A DNA stretch of 64,000 nt, taken from positions 63,918,001-63,982,000 of the forward strand of contig CATIUR010000006.1 of the NCBI GenBank assembly GCA_949592205.1, given 5' to 3'. The position numbers were made by a program, and so were the translations under genes. The notes beneath the pieces are model-generated. The model made no database searches and was not told the origin of the DNA. It worked only from the letters and a program-made list of their open reading frames with translations. The stretch is from Helichrysum umbraculigerum. Taxonomy: Eukaryota > Streptophyta > Magnoliopsida > Asterales > Asteraceae. Below are positions 1 to 11,700 of this stretch, in pieces (positions within the stretch are counted from its first letter, which is position 1; every line of letters begins with the position of its first letter).

Positions 1-717
1 CCCTGGGAAACATACGCTAATATGTTTTAAGGGAACCGTGTTCAACACGGGCCTCGGTTTTGATATCCTTTGCGTTATCTACTTATTATTGTTATACTTC
101 TGTTTCGTTTACGATTCCCTACAAGCTTTTCCTTTAAAACTAAAAGCTTAAAGCTCCCAAAAGCTTCTAAAAGCTCCTTGCTAAACAGACCCTTAGTATG
201 AAACTTAAACTTTCAAGCTTGAGTCTCTGGTAGACCCTTTAAGGCTTTAACTTTTAACACATCAGTGACATGTTTGAACCTCCCAGTGAAATCTAGAAAC
301 ATATTTATAATAGTCATGTACATGTAAAAACATAATTATTGAAAAGCCTATCATAGTCAAGGAAATTAAAGTAATAGGCATGAAAGCCATTATTGGTATA
401 TGTTGAAATGTTGAAACTTCCTTAAATTATCAATCAGGTAGAACGAAAAATAGGTACACAACAATATTAAAGTAAAGAACATTAATGTTATGTAGAAACA
501 ACTCACTTTTTTATCAATGAAATTAAAGCAACATTTACTTTTTGGCCCAAAGGATATCCACTTCCTAATGACTTTGATTTCAACATGTTCATCCCCATTG
601 ACTTTGATTTCAACATGTTCATCCCCATCTCTCAGGTTAAGGTTTGCTAGCATTGTGGGTAACATTTTGATGTATCTAAGCAATAAGTAGATTTGACTTA
701 CCAGTTTACTTAAATAA
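1..717. other. Intergenic, no gene seen
   Basis: AT-rich spacer. A short direct duplication of about 25 bases lies near 567-625 (tgactttgatttcaacatgt, twice). The short open frames have no recognisable family. Nothing else is supported. Confidence 0.5.
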
Positions 718-726
718 TAATTCTTT

Positions 727-1020
727 GGGTTTATTATTTCGTTATGCATTAAACTTTACACTTTTTGCTATTGTATAAGTCGAAGTTTGAAAACTTCTAT
801 TGTATGTATTGAACTTGTAAATATGGTCTATTGTATATAAAATTTCCTTTTGGGTAAGGCCCAAATAGAAAATTTTCCTTTTTTGGCTTTACCCAAAAAG
901 GAAATAATACATATAATAGACCATATTTACAAGTTCACTACATACAATAGAACAAATGAAAGTATGTCGCACACAATAGTAAAAAGTGTAAAGTTTAATA
1001 CAATACGAAACAATAAACCC
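727..1020. mobile_element. Foldback Mutator-type MITE
   Basis: The two halves are long inverted repeats of each other: GGGTTTATTATTTCGT at the left end matches the reverse complement of the right end, and similarity continues for over 100 bases toward the centre. It is flanked by an exact 9-bp duplication, TAATTCTTT, at 718-726 and 1021-1029. Long inverted repeats with a 9-bp duplication are the hallmark of Mutator-like elements. There is no coding capacity. Confidence 0.85.
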
Positions 1021-1170
1021 TAATTCTTTTACAAACAGTATACTCGTTACAACATTAAGAAACAAAGTTCTATGTTACTAAACAAACATGAGACATAAAA
1101 TAGCTTATGTGATATAATGCACAAATATGAGTTAGATTCGAGATTTACCTATGAGTTTCTGAAAAAAATT

Positions 1171-1310
1171 TTAATAATAGGGTGTTCTTTGGAAGACCTT
1201 GTAGAAATGGTGTTTTCTCGGTTGGTGTTGTGGAAATGGGTCTCCAGCAGTACGGTTTTGCGGGACCTTCAATCAATGGTCCGCAAAATGGTAATGAGTA
1301 CCATGACTTT
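1171..1310. repeat. Left terminal inverted repeat of the Mutator-like element
   Basis: It matches the reverse complement of 4500-4742, apart from about 90 extra bases in the right copy (roughly 4595-4695). The inner boundary is approximate and similarity fades after the GAGTACCATG block. Confidence 0.7.
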
Positions 1311-1923
1311 ACAACTTGACAATTATCTGATGGAAGGTTTTGTCCTAAGAGTGGTCCGCAAAATGGTTTTGCAAACCTTCGAGTAGTCAAATCATCTCTC
1401 ACAATCCACGAACAACTTTTGCTTGGAATCAAACCCGTGAAGTACATTAAACATTTTGTGCATGTAAAGATAAGCAAGACACAACACTACTTGCATGCAT
1501 ATTATATAAAGCAATAACACTCCATGATATTATTATGTATTTCATATATTCTCCAAGAAAGAAAGTTAAACGATCTCTATTTCTTATCATCTACATCAAC
1601 TTTTCTCTTCTATTTCCATCTTCAATATCAACCATTTAAAAATGAATACACAAGCTAATCTCCAACCCGGTCCTTTTAATTATGAATTGTTGTTTCTTCA
1701 TGAAGAACATGGAGCAAATCATCTTTTTAATGGTATGTTACAAGAAGGTCAGTTACTTGCTAGGCGATGTGATACAATTTTTGGAAACTTGTTCCTTTTA
1801 TCCCAGATAGGATACCGACACATATAGAAGCGGCGGGGTTCGGTGGTGTTATTCGTGTCGACCATATTCAACTTGACCATTCTCTAATCACCGCCCTTGT
1901 CGAACGATGGCGGTCGGAGACGC

Positions 1924-3469
1924 TGATGTATGTTGAGTAACGTTTAAAAAGTTTTATTATTTAAATTGGAAATACTAAAATAATACTATCACACAATACA
2001 TGCAATAATAACCCGATCGAATAATAATATAGTTTCAATAAGTCCAAGTATCGAACCACAGGGAAACGTGTAAATTAAAATTATATATTACAATTATTAA
2101 CAGTAAATTACAATCAAAAGGGGGGGCGTTTTAGTTCCGTATGAACAAGTTTTGAGAACGAATTAAAGATAAAAACTTTAAACAATTAAATAGATTAAAA
2201 TAACTAGAAACAATCAGATAGAGAAGAATGTATTTACTTAGACTAGTAATTTATAGATTCAGGTTTTCAGATATATTTATTAATTTGTTGGTTAACTTTA
2301 TTGTGAATTAACAAAAGTGGAAACCTATTAAGGTGGACTATTCCTATAAATTTCAGATTAAACATTAAGTTCTCTTGAAAACACTAGAATTTCTTCTACG
2401 TGCTGTTAACCTAAACTTTATTCAATTAACAATATCACAGATTATTGAGATTTATTTTAGTAACTTCGTGTTAACGAACGTTTATAATTATATGTCTCAA
2501 TAATTATCACATCAATTATAGTCTTTGCTATTATTCTTAACCTATTATCGGTTACAGTCTCAAGCCACAATTAATTAATAACTTACTTAATTGAAAATAA
2601 TCAATCAACCTAAACGAGCGTTAGCTATGGCAAAGGTCAATTAACCACGTTAAGTAACAACTAAAAACACATAATTAATATGGATCTTCAAATAAACTCA
2701 ATAATCATACATACAATTAAATCAACATAAACATATCATTAAACCATCATCTAAAAATTATTCATCTAAGTAAATAGACTAGGAAAATTAGCTCATGTTT
2801 AAGATGACAGAAACCAGATCTATAATTAAATAAACAAACATTGTTTAAGAAAGAAAGATCGAGAATCAAACCAAAGAAACCGAACAAATTTTCGTTAGGG
2901 TTGAAAACCTTCAAACCCTAGATTTCTAGCCTCCAAATCGTTCTCCTAGTCGAAAACTTAACCCTAAAGTCGAATTAAGCTTCTCTGAAATCGTATGGTA
3001 TAATGCCTGGCCGATGGTTCTATTTATAATTTTTCTGGGCCGACCTTCCAACCATCGGTTGGGCCTACCAACCGGCGATTGGGTTTGCTTTTGACCCAAG
3101 TATCCATCTCACGACTCGCGTCTTCAACCACCTTACAACATTCGACTCCAACCGTCGGCTGGCAAGTCCAACCAGCGGTTGGATTGGCTTCCAGAATCTT
3201 CTCTTCAACGATCCAGCCCATCATTCTTGGCCCACTTGAATTTAATCCGATTTTAAGCTACACTTTAGCCTGATTATTTTGAAGTTCGGGTTTTAGCTTC
3301 ATTTTCTTCATTCTAGAGCCCATTTTCGTTCCTTTTTCAATTCAAGCGTCATTTATACCTATTTTGCAAATATGAACAAAATCAGTATCTAAATTCTCAT
3401 AAATGCAATAAAAGTGTATAAAAATGAGGGAATATTACTATATAAATATGATATTATTTGATGCTATCA
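1924..3469 (-). mobile_element. Solo LTR inside the PMD pseudogene
   Basis: The insert begins TGATG and ends CTATCA, giving the TG...CA ends of an LTR. It is flanked by a perfect 5-bp duplication GACGC at 1919-1923 and 3470-3474. On the minus strand it carries the phrase CCCTGTGGTTCGATACT, a common motif in plant gypsy-type LTRs. There is no internal coding region, so it is the 1546-bp product of recombination between two LTRs. It contains four CCAACC/GGTTGG hairpin units at 3048-3182. Confidence 0.82.
3048..3182. repeat. Array of four CCAACC...GGTTGG inverted repeats
   Basis: Units start at about 3048, 3067, 3148 and 3168. The first and fourth are perfect: CCAACC-ATC-GGTTGG and CCAACC-AGC-GGTTGG. 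The middle two have one mismatched arm base. Similar arrays with other sequences occur in the other LTRs of this window. Confidence 0.8.
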
Positions 3470-4600
3470 GACGCACACGTTTCACTTTCCAATCGGTGAA
3501 GGTATTGTTACACTACAAGACGTACAAGTGTTGTTGGGTCTAAATGTAGAAGGTAATGTAGTATCTGGCATTGATAAAATCTAGTTGAAGGTTGGCAACA
3601 ATTATGTGAAAACATGATGGGTATCACATCGCCAAGGCTAAGAAAAGGTCAGATTTATTTGACTCAGTTACACGATATTTTGAGTAAAGGATTGCCTTAT
3701 AATGCTTCCGAAGAAGATTGTAAGACTATGGCAAGAATGTACATTATGCATCTTATATGTGGATTGTTACTACCCGACTCTTCGAGTAGTTGTGTTTACT
3801 TATATCATCTTTACAATTTACAAGACTTGTCGAGGTGTGGGAGTCTTATTTGGGGAAGTGCCGCTTTAGCATTCCTTTATCGAAAGTTATGCAAAGCATC
3901 ACATTATACATCAAAAGAGATTAGTGGACCACTTGAGTACACATACAACACGTGCATACCGTGATCAACTTGCAGTTTAAAATGAAGATGGGGTATTCAA
4001 TAAACCTTAATCATTTTACATAAGTTTATACTTTTTAGTAGAAAAATGAGATTCTTCATTTTATCGTTACATTTTATATGGACACCATACTCTCGTGTGC
4101 TTGATGAACTTCCTGCATATTGTACAAATGGTCATGCTAGTTGGAGATCTGTGACATATTAATATGTTGGGAGATTGTTGAACCTCATTTACCTAATAGG
4201 GTTTTGAGACAGTTTGGGATGAGTCAACCTATCCCTGAAATTCGTTCGTTGAATAATCATTGAGAATTACATAAACTGGGACGTTCTAGTCACCGAGATT
4301 ATGACTGGTATACAACACATTTAGAATACTACACACAGACAAACCCTATAAAAGGTTCGCAATTACGTATTGATCTCTAAATAATTTCCTTGAATCATGT
4401 GGTTTGCATAATGATTTTGCAGATCATGTTTTAAAATTGCAACCGAAAAGATGGTTAGTTTGTTGGATAGTTTGTGGACTGGAAGGGAAAGTCAAATATA
4501 TACATGGTACTCATTACCATTTTGCGGACCATGGATTGAAGGTCCGCAAAATCATATTGCGGGAGACCCGTTTCTACAACACCAATAAAGAAAGGGTAGT

Positions 4601-4684
4601 GATAAATACAACATGGGATTTGATTCCTATACCAAAATTTTATGCTGTTAAAGCATACAGTTCAAATTCTATGTTGTATTTATC
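4601..4684. repeat. Short inverted-repeat insert in the right terminal repeat
   Basis: GATAAATACAACAT at the left and ATGTTGTATTTATC at the right are perfect 14-bp inverted repeats about 56 bases apart. The left terminal repeat of the Mutator-like element lacks this stretch, so it is probably a mini-MITE insertion. No clear target duplication was seen. Confidence 0.5.
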
Positions 4685-4934
4685 AACTCCCATAGAGAAT
4701 ACACCATTTCTACAAAGTCTTTCGAGAAACACGCTATTATAAAAAAAAATTAATAGAAAAGTCAATAGTTAGGTCTTTTAGCTTGAATAAAAATTGATTT
4801 ATAAATGTATAGATGCACATATTAGGAAGGGTACAATAGAGATCTCTAAAAGTAATAATTAAGATAAATGACAATATGTTTCAACATACAATCATTTCCA
4901 TGCAAAATGGGAGGGTATTGCATGAGTACGGAGG

Positions 4935-5238
4935 AAAGACCATTCCCATCCGTGACCAAAACTGACCGAAACCGACTGAGCCACGTCAGCTATTTCACAA
5001 ACTGACTGAAACTGACGAATCCCTGCCATCCGTTATAACGCCAATTTAATTTTTGAGTCCCACATTTACCAATTTACCTTTATTTATACACACATACGAA
5101 AAAAAGGAAAAAAAGGTGACGAACATCGATTTTCCGACGGGAAAAACCAACGGACCAAACGATGGCGCGGTGTCATCGGTGTCGGTTCCGTCGGTTTTAA
5201 CCGATGGTAATCGACCCTTATCAATGGGAGTGGTCTAT
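4935..5238. mobile_element. Possible MITE with AGACCA.TCCCAT ends
   Basis: The left end AGACCATTCCCAT and the reverse complement of the right end, AGACCACTCCCAT, match at 12 of 13 positions. No convincing target duplication was found, so the boundaries and class are uncertain. Confidence 0.35.
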
Positions 5239-5365
5239 GGGAGAATTATGTTCTCTAATAAAATGTAAGGTGTATGGATGGAGAAGAGCATGAGGTACTC
5301 CTAAAATCAAAGAGTAATGAGTGTAAAACATGAGAATTAGATCCCTAACCAATGTCACACGTTAA

Positions 5366-7300
5366 GAGTACGAGGAGTGGCGAAGGCATACTGCCACCGT
5401 TCACCACCTTAAATGTCGGGGACGGCGTTCAAGGCCGACGTTCTTGCCCAACGTGCGGGATTAAACGGTGAGGCAAGCGACGAGTTTGTAGTGTTTTTTG
5501 TTTTTTTTTTCTTTCGGGCCCAACGGCTAAATCAAAAAAAAAAAAAAACTTTTAAAAATTTTGAAAATAGTAGCCGTTTTTATATCCGTTTTTTTTTTAC
5601 TTTTTAAATATTTTTCACTATTTCACACTATAAATATACCTCAATTCTCTTCATTTTTTCACACCTCAAAACACTTCTACTTCATATTATCTCAACAATT
5701 CTTCCAAACTAACATTCCAGCAATGTCTCAAAACCTGAATGATCCATACAACCTTCACTCGCAATGGAATCCATTTCCGCCAAACTACAACCCGCAAACA
5801 CCACAATCTTCTTCATACAACCCGTATCCAACACAAGCTTCAAATTCCCAAATGTCGGGTTTTGGTCAAACTTACAATATACCGCATACACAAGTTCCAT
5901 CTACTCAATATCCTCAATCATCATCACGATTCCCGCAAATGACACCCGAAACTTACCACGAATTTATGTTATGGAAGCAAAATCAAGCGCCGCCATTGGA
6001 GTATTCGGTTAAAGCCGAAACACGGACGTCGTCTCGGCCAAAAAAAACAAAATCCAAACAACCCGGCAAGCCGAAAAAGAAAAAATTAATAAACGTCCGC
6101 AATCTTTGGACGTCCAAGGAAGAGCTACTTGTAGCTCAATGTTGGATTTGTATTTCCGAATGCCCGAACCGAGGCATCGACCAAAAAGGAGATTCATTTT
6201 GGTACTTGGTGGTGGACGAGTACAACAAACGTGCAGATGTTGAAAAAGTCATCCAACTGGGCAAAGACGCGTTGTCGTCTAAGTGGAAATATTTGAACAA
6301 TCGATGTCAAAAGTATCAAGGAATCCATGCTAGGTTAGGAAGAAAGAAACATAGTGGTGAAAAAGATGATGATTTTAGGTTGCGTTGTTTGAGACGTACA
6401 AGTTTAAGGCGAAAGCGCCTTTTCACCATGAAGTCGCTTGGGATTATTTTTAAGATAAACAAAAATGGTTGGTGCCCAACCCGGTTGTAGTCGGTCGTAG
6501 GAACACGCGGAGGGAGACGGTGGATTTGGAAGATTTAGATTTGGATTTGGGACATGACGAGGAGGATGAAGAAAACCCGAATGCCGCCCTTTTGGTGAAG
6601 ATGTACACCCGCGGCCACCCGAAAAACCAAGGCGTTCTAAAAGTGCCAAAACGTCTTCCGACACTTCTACTAAAAGTAGCACGCCTTCTTTTGATGAGTC
6701 GATCACTACAAACTTTGAACAATTGACTCAATCCAAAGCGAGTGTTTATCGTATATGAGACATCGCCGAAACAATGCGGGTTTTGAAGATGTCAACGAAT
6801 GGTTTGTCGAAAGATGACGCGTGGTTTCTTAACATGAAAAAAGAGAAGATTCGGCCGAAGTTCGGGTGGAAGCGGCCGGGTTGGAGTGGTGGATCGGGTT
6901 CGGAAGACGTTGGTGGATCGGGATCGGAAGACGTTTAAGCTTTAGTAGTTTTAATTATTGTCTTTAAAATTATTGTCTTTTAATTATTGTCTTTAATTTA
7001 TTGTCTTTTAATTTTCGTATTTTAATTATGTATTTATAGGAACTTTAATTATTGTATGAAATTACTTATTTATTTAATGTTATTTGTTTTTATTTAGTGT
7101 TATTTGTATTTTATTTGTTATGTATTTAATTTGTATTTACAAAAAAAAAATGTATATGTAAAATAATCAAAATAATACTGAACTGAACATTGAACCTCAA
7201 GGTTAACCATTACCTCACTTTTCTGTTTCAGTGTTCAAGTCCAGTGTTCAAAAGAACACTGAACTGAACACTAAAACTCAGTCAACGACTCCTTGTGCTC
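5366..7300 (+). mobile_element. PIF/Harbinger element without transposase
   Basis: The left end GAGTACGAGGAGTGG and the reverse complement of the right end, GAGCACAAGGAGTCG, are imperfect terminal inverted repeats. A TAA duplication lies at 5363-5365 and 7301-7303, the three-base TWA target typical of PIF/Harbinger. The element carries a decayed MYB/SANT-like ORF1. PIF elements normally encode a DDE transposase as well, which is absent. Two short Tourist-like elements at 55009-55929 share the same end sequence and probably belong to the same family. Confidence 0.82.
5723..6938 (+). pseudogene. PIF/Harbinger ORF1 (MYB/SANT-like protein), broken
   Basis: The start codon at 5723 opens a protein with a Gln/Asn/Pro/Ser-rich N-terminus. 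A basic stretch (KKTKSKQPGKPKKKK) follows, then a SANT-like trihelix segment beginning RNLWTSKEELLVAQCW (about 6098-6145). Such proteins, often annotated in plant genomes as glutathione S-transferase T3-like, are the DNA-binding ORF1 of PIF/Harbinger elements. The frame shifts near 6390 and again near 6595, and a TGA stop lies at 6756-6758. The family's usual C-terminal block (DDAWFLNMKKEKI) then continues to a TAA at 6936-6938. The true reading is therefore spread over three frames. It is nonfunctional unless an unseen intron removes the breaks, which I consider unlikely. Confidence 0.78.
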
Positions 7301-7303
7301 TAA

Positions 7304-7808
7304 AGAAGGTTTTTTTTATTTCAAATAAGATGGATCAAAGCGGGAACCGGAGATTGAAAGGTATAGGCCCAACTATCAAACCAAATAAAAAGTCTAAATG
7401 TATACATGCACCACGTATATTTTATATAGACTAAGAAAATGCTACTCATCAACTATTCCTTTAAAAGTAGCATTTAGCTTTGCTAAATATTATTATAATG
7501 AATTTATGCTTGATTAAAAACCATGAGTGATTTAATTACATTTTGATTTTAATCAATTGATAAGTGATAATTGCATTAAGTAAAAACTTGTATTTATCAA
7601 TTCTTTGTTTATTACGTAGTACAATATGTTGAAAAATTGATAATTGTATTTTTGTATTTGATCGAATAAAACGTTTTGATTTGAAATTGATAACTTTGAT
7701 TTTTTGTGTATCATATTTAGGGACACACCGAGTGGTTTTAACTCTTACGATGGTAAGGTTAACTATCAAATCATGAAATTAATTACTTGTATTAACAATA
7801 GGTGGTTA
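7304..7808. other. Intergenic, no gene seen
   Basis: AT-rich spacer between the PIF element and a hAT-type MITE. Only short unassigned open frames are present. Confidence 0.5.
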
Positions 7809-7816
7809 ATAACTAG

Positions 7817-8210
7817 TAGAGGTGGCAAAATGAATGGGTTGGGTCGGGTCACGGGTCTAGATGGGTTTGGGTTTAAATGGGTCCGGGTCTAGATGGGTCA
7901 TTTAGAAGGATGGGTCTAAACGGGTCCGGGTCAAATGGGTCTCGGGTCGGGTCGGGTCATCGGGTTCACCAATTTTTTTTTTTTATTTGAGTGAAAAATG
8001 AAAAAAAATGAAATGAGGTGAAAAAAAAAAAAAATACCCGCTAGACCCGTCTAAACCCGTTGGTTAATTGTTACATAATTAGAGGTTATATTGAAAAACC
8101 CATTTAGACCCATCCAAAAAATGGGGAGGAGACCCAACAAACCCACCCCCTCCTAAAAATTAACCAAATTGACCCAAAATTAACCAATGGGTCTAAAATT
8201 ACCACCTCTA
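7817..8210. mobile_element. hAT-type MITE
   Basis: It starts TAGAGGTGGC and ends ACCACCTCTA, and it is flanked by an exact 8-bp duplication ATAACTAG at 7809-7816 and 8211-8218. An 8-bp duplication with TAG..CTA ends indicates the hAT superfamily. The interior is rich in GGGTC repeats on the left and their complement on the right. It has no coding capacity. Confidence 0.88.
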
Positions 8211-8418
8211 ATAACTAGTGATGTCAAGGACACTTGCACTAAGAAAGGTTAATTTATCAATTGGGGTCGTAATGAAAAATTGATTATTTTGTTAATTGCA
8301 TATTATAGGTCACGTCTTGTAATCAATCTATACATTCATATATAGGGAGAGTAAATCTAAGTAAACTATCATTCCTACCACTAAGATCACAGTATCTTAT
8401 TTGCTTGTTTAAATATTA

Positions 8419-8671
8419 CTACCTTCGTTTCATTTGAAGTGTTTATTTTTGACTTTTTGAAGTTTTCATTTTTCAACTTTGACGTTAAATATTTTTATTT
8501 ATGTTATATAATACCTAATGAAAATTATATTAATGAAAATATATTTAAACCACGATTCATTCATATATTTTGCATCAAGTATCATATAAAAAAATAAAAA
8601 ATTTTAAAGTTAAAATTGTAAAAGAAAGACTTCAAAAATTAAACCCTAACAATTCTAGCAGTAAGGAGGGA
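8419..8671. mobile_element. Possible Stowaway-like MITE upstream of argininosuccinate lyase
   Basis: The left end CTACCTTCGTTTCATTTGAAG resembles the CTCCCTCCGT ends of Stowaway elements, and the right end reads AAGGAGGGAG. A TA precedes the left end, but the expected TA on the right is not preserved. If real, it is old and lies just upstream of the lyase 5' region. Confidence 0.4.
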
Positions 8672-8797
8672 GATTCTAAATAATTTTTTTTTTTTTTTTC
8701 AGTGCTCCTTTCTTTACTGACCTTTGACGCACAGAGTGACAACCAAATATTCTCATCTTCATACCGCCGCTATCATCATCATCATAATTATAATTTC

Positions 8798-11700
8798 ATG
8801 GAATCAATTACATATACGTTCTCACAATCACCATCCAATTCATCGATTCCATCACAAACACCCTCCATTAGAAACCCTAATTCAACATTAACCAATTTCC
8901 GGTGTCCGTTAACTTCCCAAACAAAACGTCATCCGCCGCCACCGTCAATAGCTTGCTGCAGCTCAAAACAGTCCAACATGACGGCTCCGGCGAAGGAAGC
9001 GAAGCTATGGGGCGGCCGTTTTGAAGAAGGTGTTACTGATGCTGTTGAAAGGTTTACTGAATCGATCTCATTTGATAAAGCTCTTTATAAACATGATATT
9101 ATGGGTAGCCGTGCTCATGCTTCTATGCTTGCTAATCAGGTACTACAAACAACTAATTACTCCGTATCATTTACTACTTTCTATCATTTATATATTTTAT
9201 ACTCTAATAGCTTATTATTTTCAATATTAGTCTGTAATAATACTTATAAAAATAGGCTAATGTCTTCAAAAACATAGTAGGTTTAACCATTCAAGTTTAG
9301 AATTTTTTGTTACAATGCTGCATTTTTATATTAATTTAAAAAAAGAATTTGTATCATAAGCTTTATTACATGTTGACTTGACCTGCCTATTGTGTAAAAT
9401 AACTATCTGAAGTGAGGTTACACTTGTATGATGTGATGACACGGCGCACCATGTCATAGTCATATACGAGTATATTTTACCCCATAGGCATCCACGTCTT
9501 TATGCGGAATATTACGCAATTGGTATGTCATGTCAGCGTATGTACTGCTAATACAGTTTACAAGTCTCAACATTGTAAAAAATTGAAACTTGAATCGTAA
9601 AATCTGTTTTGAAAATAAAAAGTTAGCGACTTAGTTGGAACACTAGTGAAACTTGGTTACTTGGTATTAACATTTGCTCGTCTAAATTTGGAATTTCCTT
9701 CTGTTTATATGAATTTTGTGTGTTTATATTATATGTAGGGATTGATGAGTATCAGCGATAGGGATAGTATTCTAGAAGGGTTGGAACAGATAGAGAAACA
9801 AATTGAAAAAGGAGAGTTTGTATGGAGGACTGACAGAGAGGATGTACACATGAACATTGAAGCACACCTTACTGACTTGATTGGAGAACCTGCAAAGAAG
9901 CTTCACACAGCTAGAAGTCGAAATGATCAAGTTTCAACGGATTTTCGTCTGTGGTGTCGTGATGCTATTGATACAATTGTTGCACGCGTTAAATATCTTC
10001 AGGTTGTCCAACTTCCTTGATGACTTACGCCACTAGTAATATATAGATTATGTTTGAAACCACTAACAAAGATTCAATTTTTATCAATAAGTTATGCTTT
10101 AACTAGTACCCAGCTAATAAAGATTGCTTCTTCTTCTTTTCTTTTTTTTTTTTGTAATAAATTATCTTCTAACTACTATGAGCTAATAAAGATTTATTTT
10201 CTTTTAACCATCACCCAGCTAATAAAGATCAAAATATACCTTTTTCCTTTTTTTTTCTTTTTTCTTTTGGCTAAAGGGGAATTTCCCCGGCAATGGAAGT
10301 GGGTGTTCTTGTTTATGAGCAGATGGCATGAATATGGCGATATGATGGATATTAATGCAACTAACTATTCACCAACTTGATTGTTTGTGGTCTGAAGGTT
10401 TCTTTGGTGATGCTGGCTAAGAAGAATAGTGGTGTGATTGTTCCTGGTTATACTCATTTGCAGAGGGCACAGCCTGTTCTACTTCAGCATCATCTTCTGG
10501 CATATGTTGAACAGGTTTGGATATGTATTAAGTCATGAGAAGATGTATCCTTTTGCTGAACATGTATGAAAAGGTATAACCAAATTATTTCTGTGTAGCT
10601 TGAACGTGATGCTGGGCGTCTGCTAGATTGTAGAGTTAGGCTGAATTTCTGCCCTTTAGGTGCATGTGCATTGGCTGGCACTGGCCTTCCTATAGATCGG
10701 TTCATGACTTCTGATGCTCTTGGTTTTACTGCTCCAATGAGGAACAGGTATAACAACATGGAGTTCTGGTATTAGAACATCTGTTATTGAATGGTTGAAT
10801 AGTTGCTGACATTTTTCTATGGGGAATAGCATGGATGCAGTTTCAGACCGTGATTTTGTTTTGGAACTTCTTTCGGCTAATTCCATAACGGCTATGCATC
10901 TTTCTCGGCTTGGTGAAGAATGGGTGTTGTGGGCATCAGAGGAGTTTGGATTCATCACGCCAAGTGATTCAGTTTCAACAGGCAGCAGTATAATGCCTCA
11001 GAAGAAAAACCCTGACCCTATGGAACTTGTTCGTGGCAAGTCTGCTAGAGTTATAGGAGACCTTGTCACACTTTTGGTTTTATGCAAGGGCCTTCCTCTA
11101 GCTTACAATCGTGATCTGCAGGTACAATGCATTCCCTCAAGAGTCATTATAACATTAACAATATATTAGCAAATATTTTTTGATGATTTTTTTATTACTT
11201 GCTTAATCATTAAGTATTTGTTAAACACTTAAACAGTTGATTGTCATCTTATTACAACTTCACACTAGAGAAGCATGTTCTTCCTTACAACTGATCATCA
11301 GATTTTGGTTAACCCAATATAACATAATCAGTTTAAAACACACGTTCAAACTCCCTTAAAGTATAATTCAGATTGATGACCGCAATGACAAAAAAAAAAG
11401 TATAAAAAAACAAATAAACTAGTAGTTTAGCTAACGGTGTTGGTTTTATCTCCTAATCTGAACGTCATGTTTTCAAAAAACATAGCTAGAGTGCATATCC
11501 ATCATCGATCTGAATGAGTCACTTCGATCCAGATAGTCAAAGTGATACTAATTTCCACGGAAGAGAAATTGTGTCTTTGCATATTTTCAATCCTGTTTGG
11601 TCTCTTTGGCTGTGAATCTGAAAGTAATAGTTTTCTGGTTCATTTACAGGAAGACAAGGAACCTGTATTTGACAGTGTGAAAACGATGATAGGAATGCTA

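Larger units (their letters stand above)
1642..4380 (+). pseudogene. MAIN-like plant mobile domain gene, broken
   Basis: The conceptual protein starts at 1642 and contains successive blocks typical of the aminotransferase-like plant mobile domain. These are a PGP-start segment, then ITALVERWR near 1886-1915, HTFHFPIGE near 3474-3500 followed by VTLQDVQVLLGL, and later RMYIMHLICG and WGSAALAFLYR around 3735-3890. A frameshift lies near 1800, a stop near 3582, and more stops follow 4150. A solo LTR splits the gene between the codons for WRSET and HTFH; removing the insert and one copy of its target duplication restores phase at that point. PMD proteins related to Arabidopsis MAIN act in the nucleus, but this copy cannot make one. 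It sits inside the Mutator-like element. Confidence 0.8.
1171..4742 (+). mobile_element. Mutator-like element carrying a plant mobile domain gene
   Basis: The left end (about 1171-1310) and the right end (about 4500-4742) are inverted repeats. Shared blocks include the segment with TTGTAGAAATGGTGT and the one with CAATGGTCCGCAAAATGG. A 9-bp duplication AAAAAAATT lies at 1162-1170 and 4743-4751, although its A-rich sequence makes it weaker evidence. Inside lies a degraded MAIN-like (plant mobile domain) gene, itself interrupted by a solo LTR. No MuDR-type transposase is visible, so the element was mobilised in trans or its transposase is lost. PMD genes are known passengers or components of plant Mutator elements. 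Confidence 0.75.

Noticed and set aside
1145..1477. 110-codon minus-strand open frame near the left end of the Mutator-like element
   Set aside because: It lies across the terminal inverted repeat and has no homologue I recognise.
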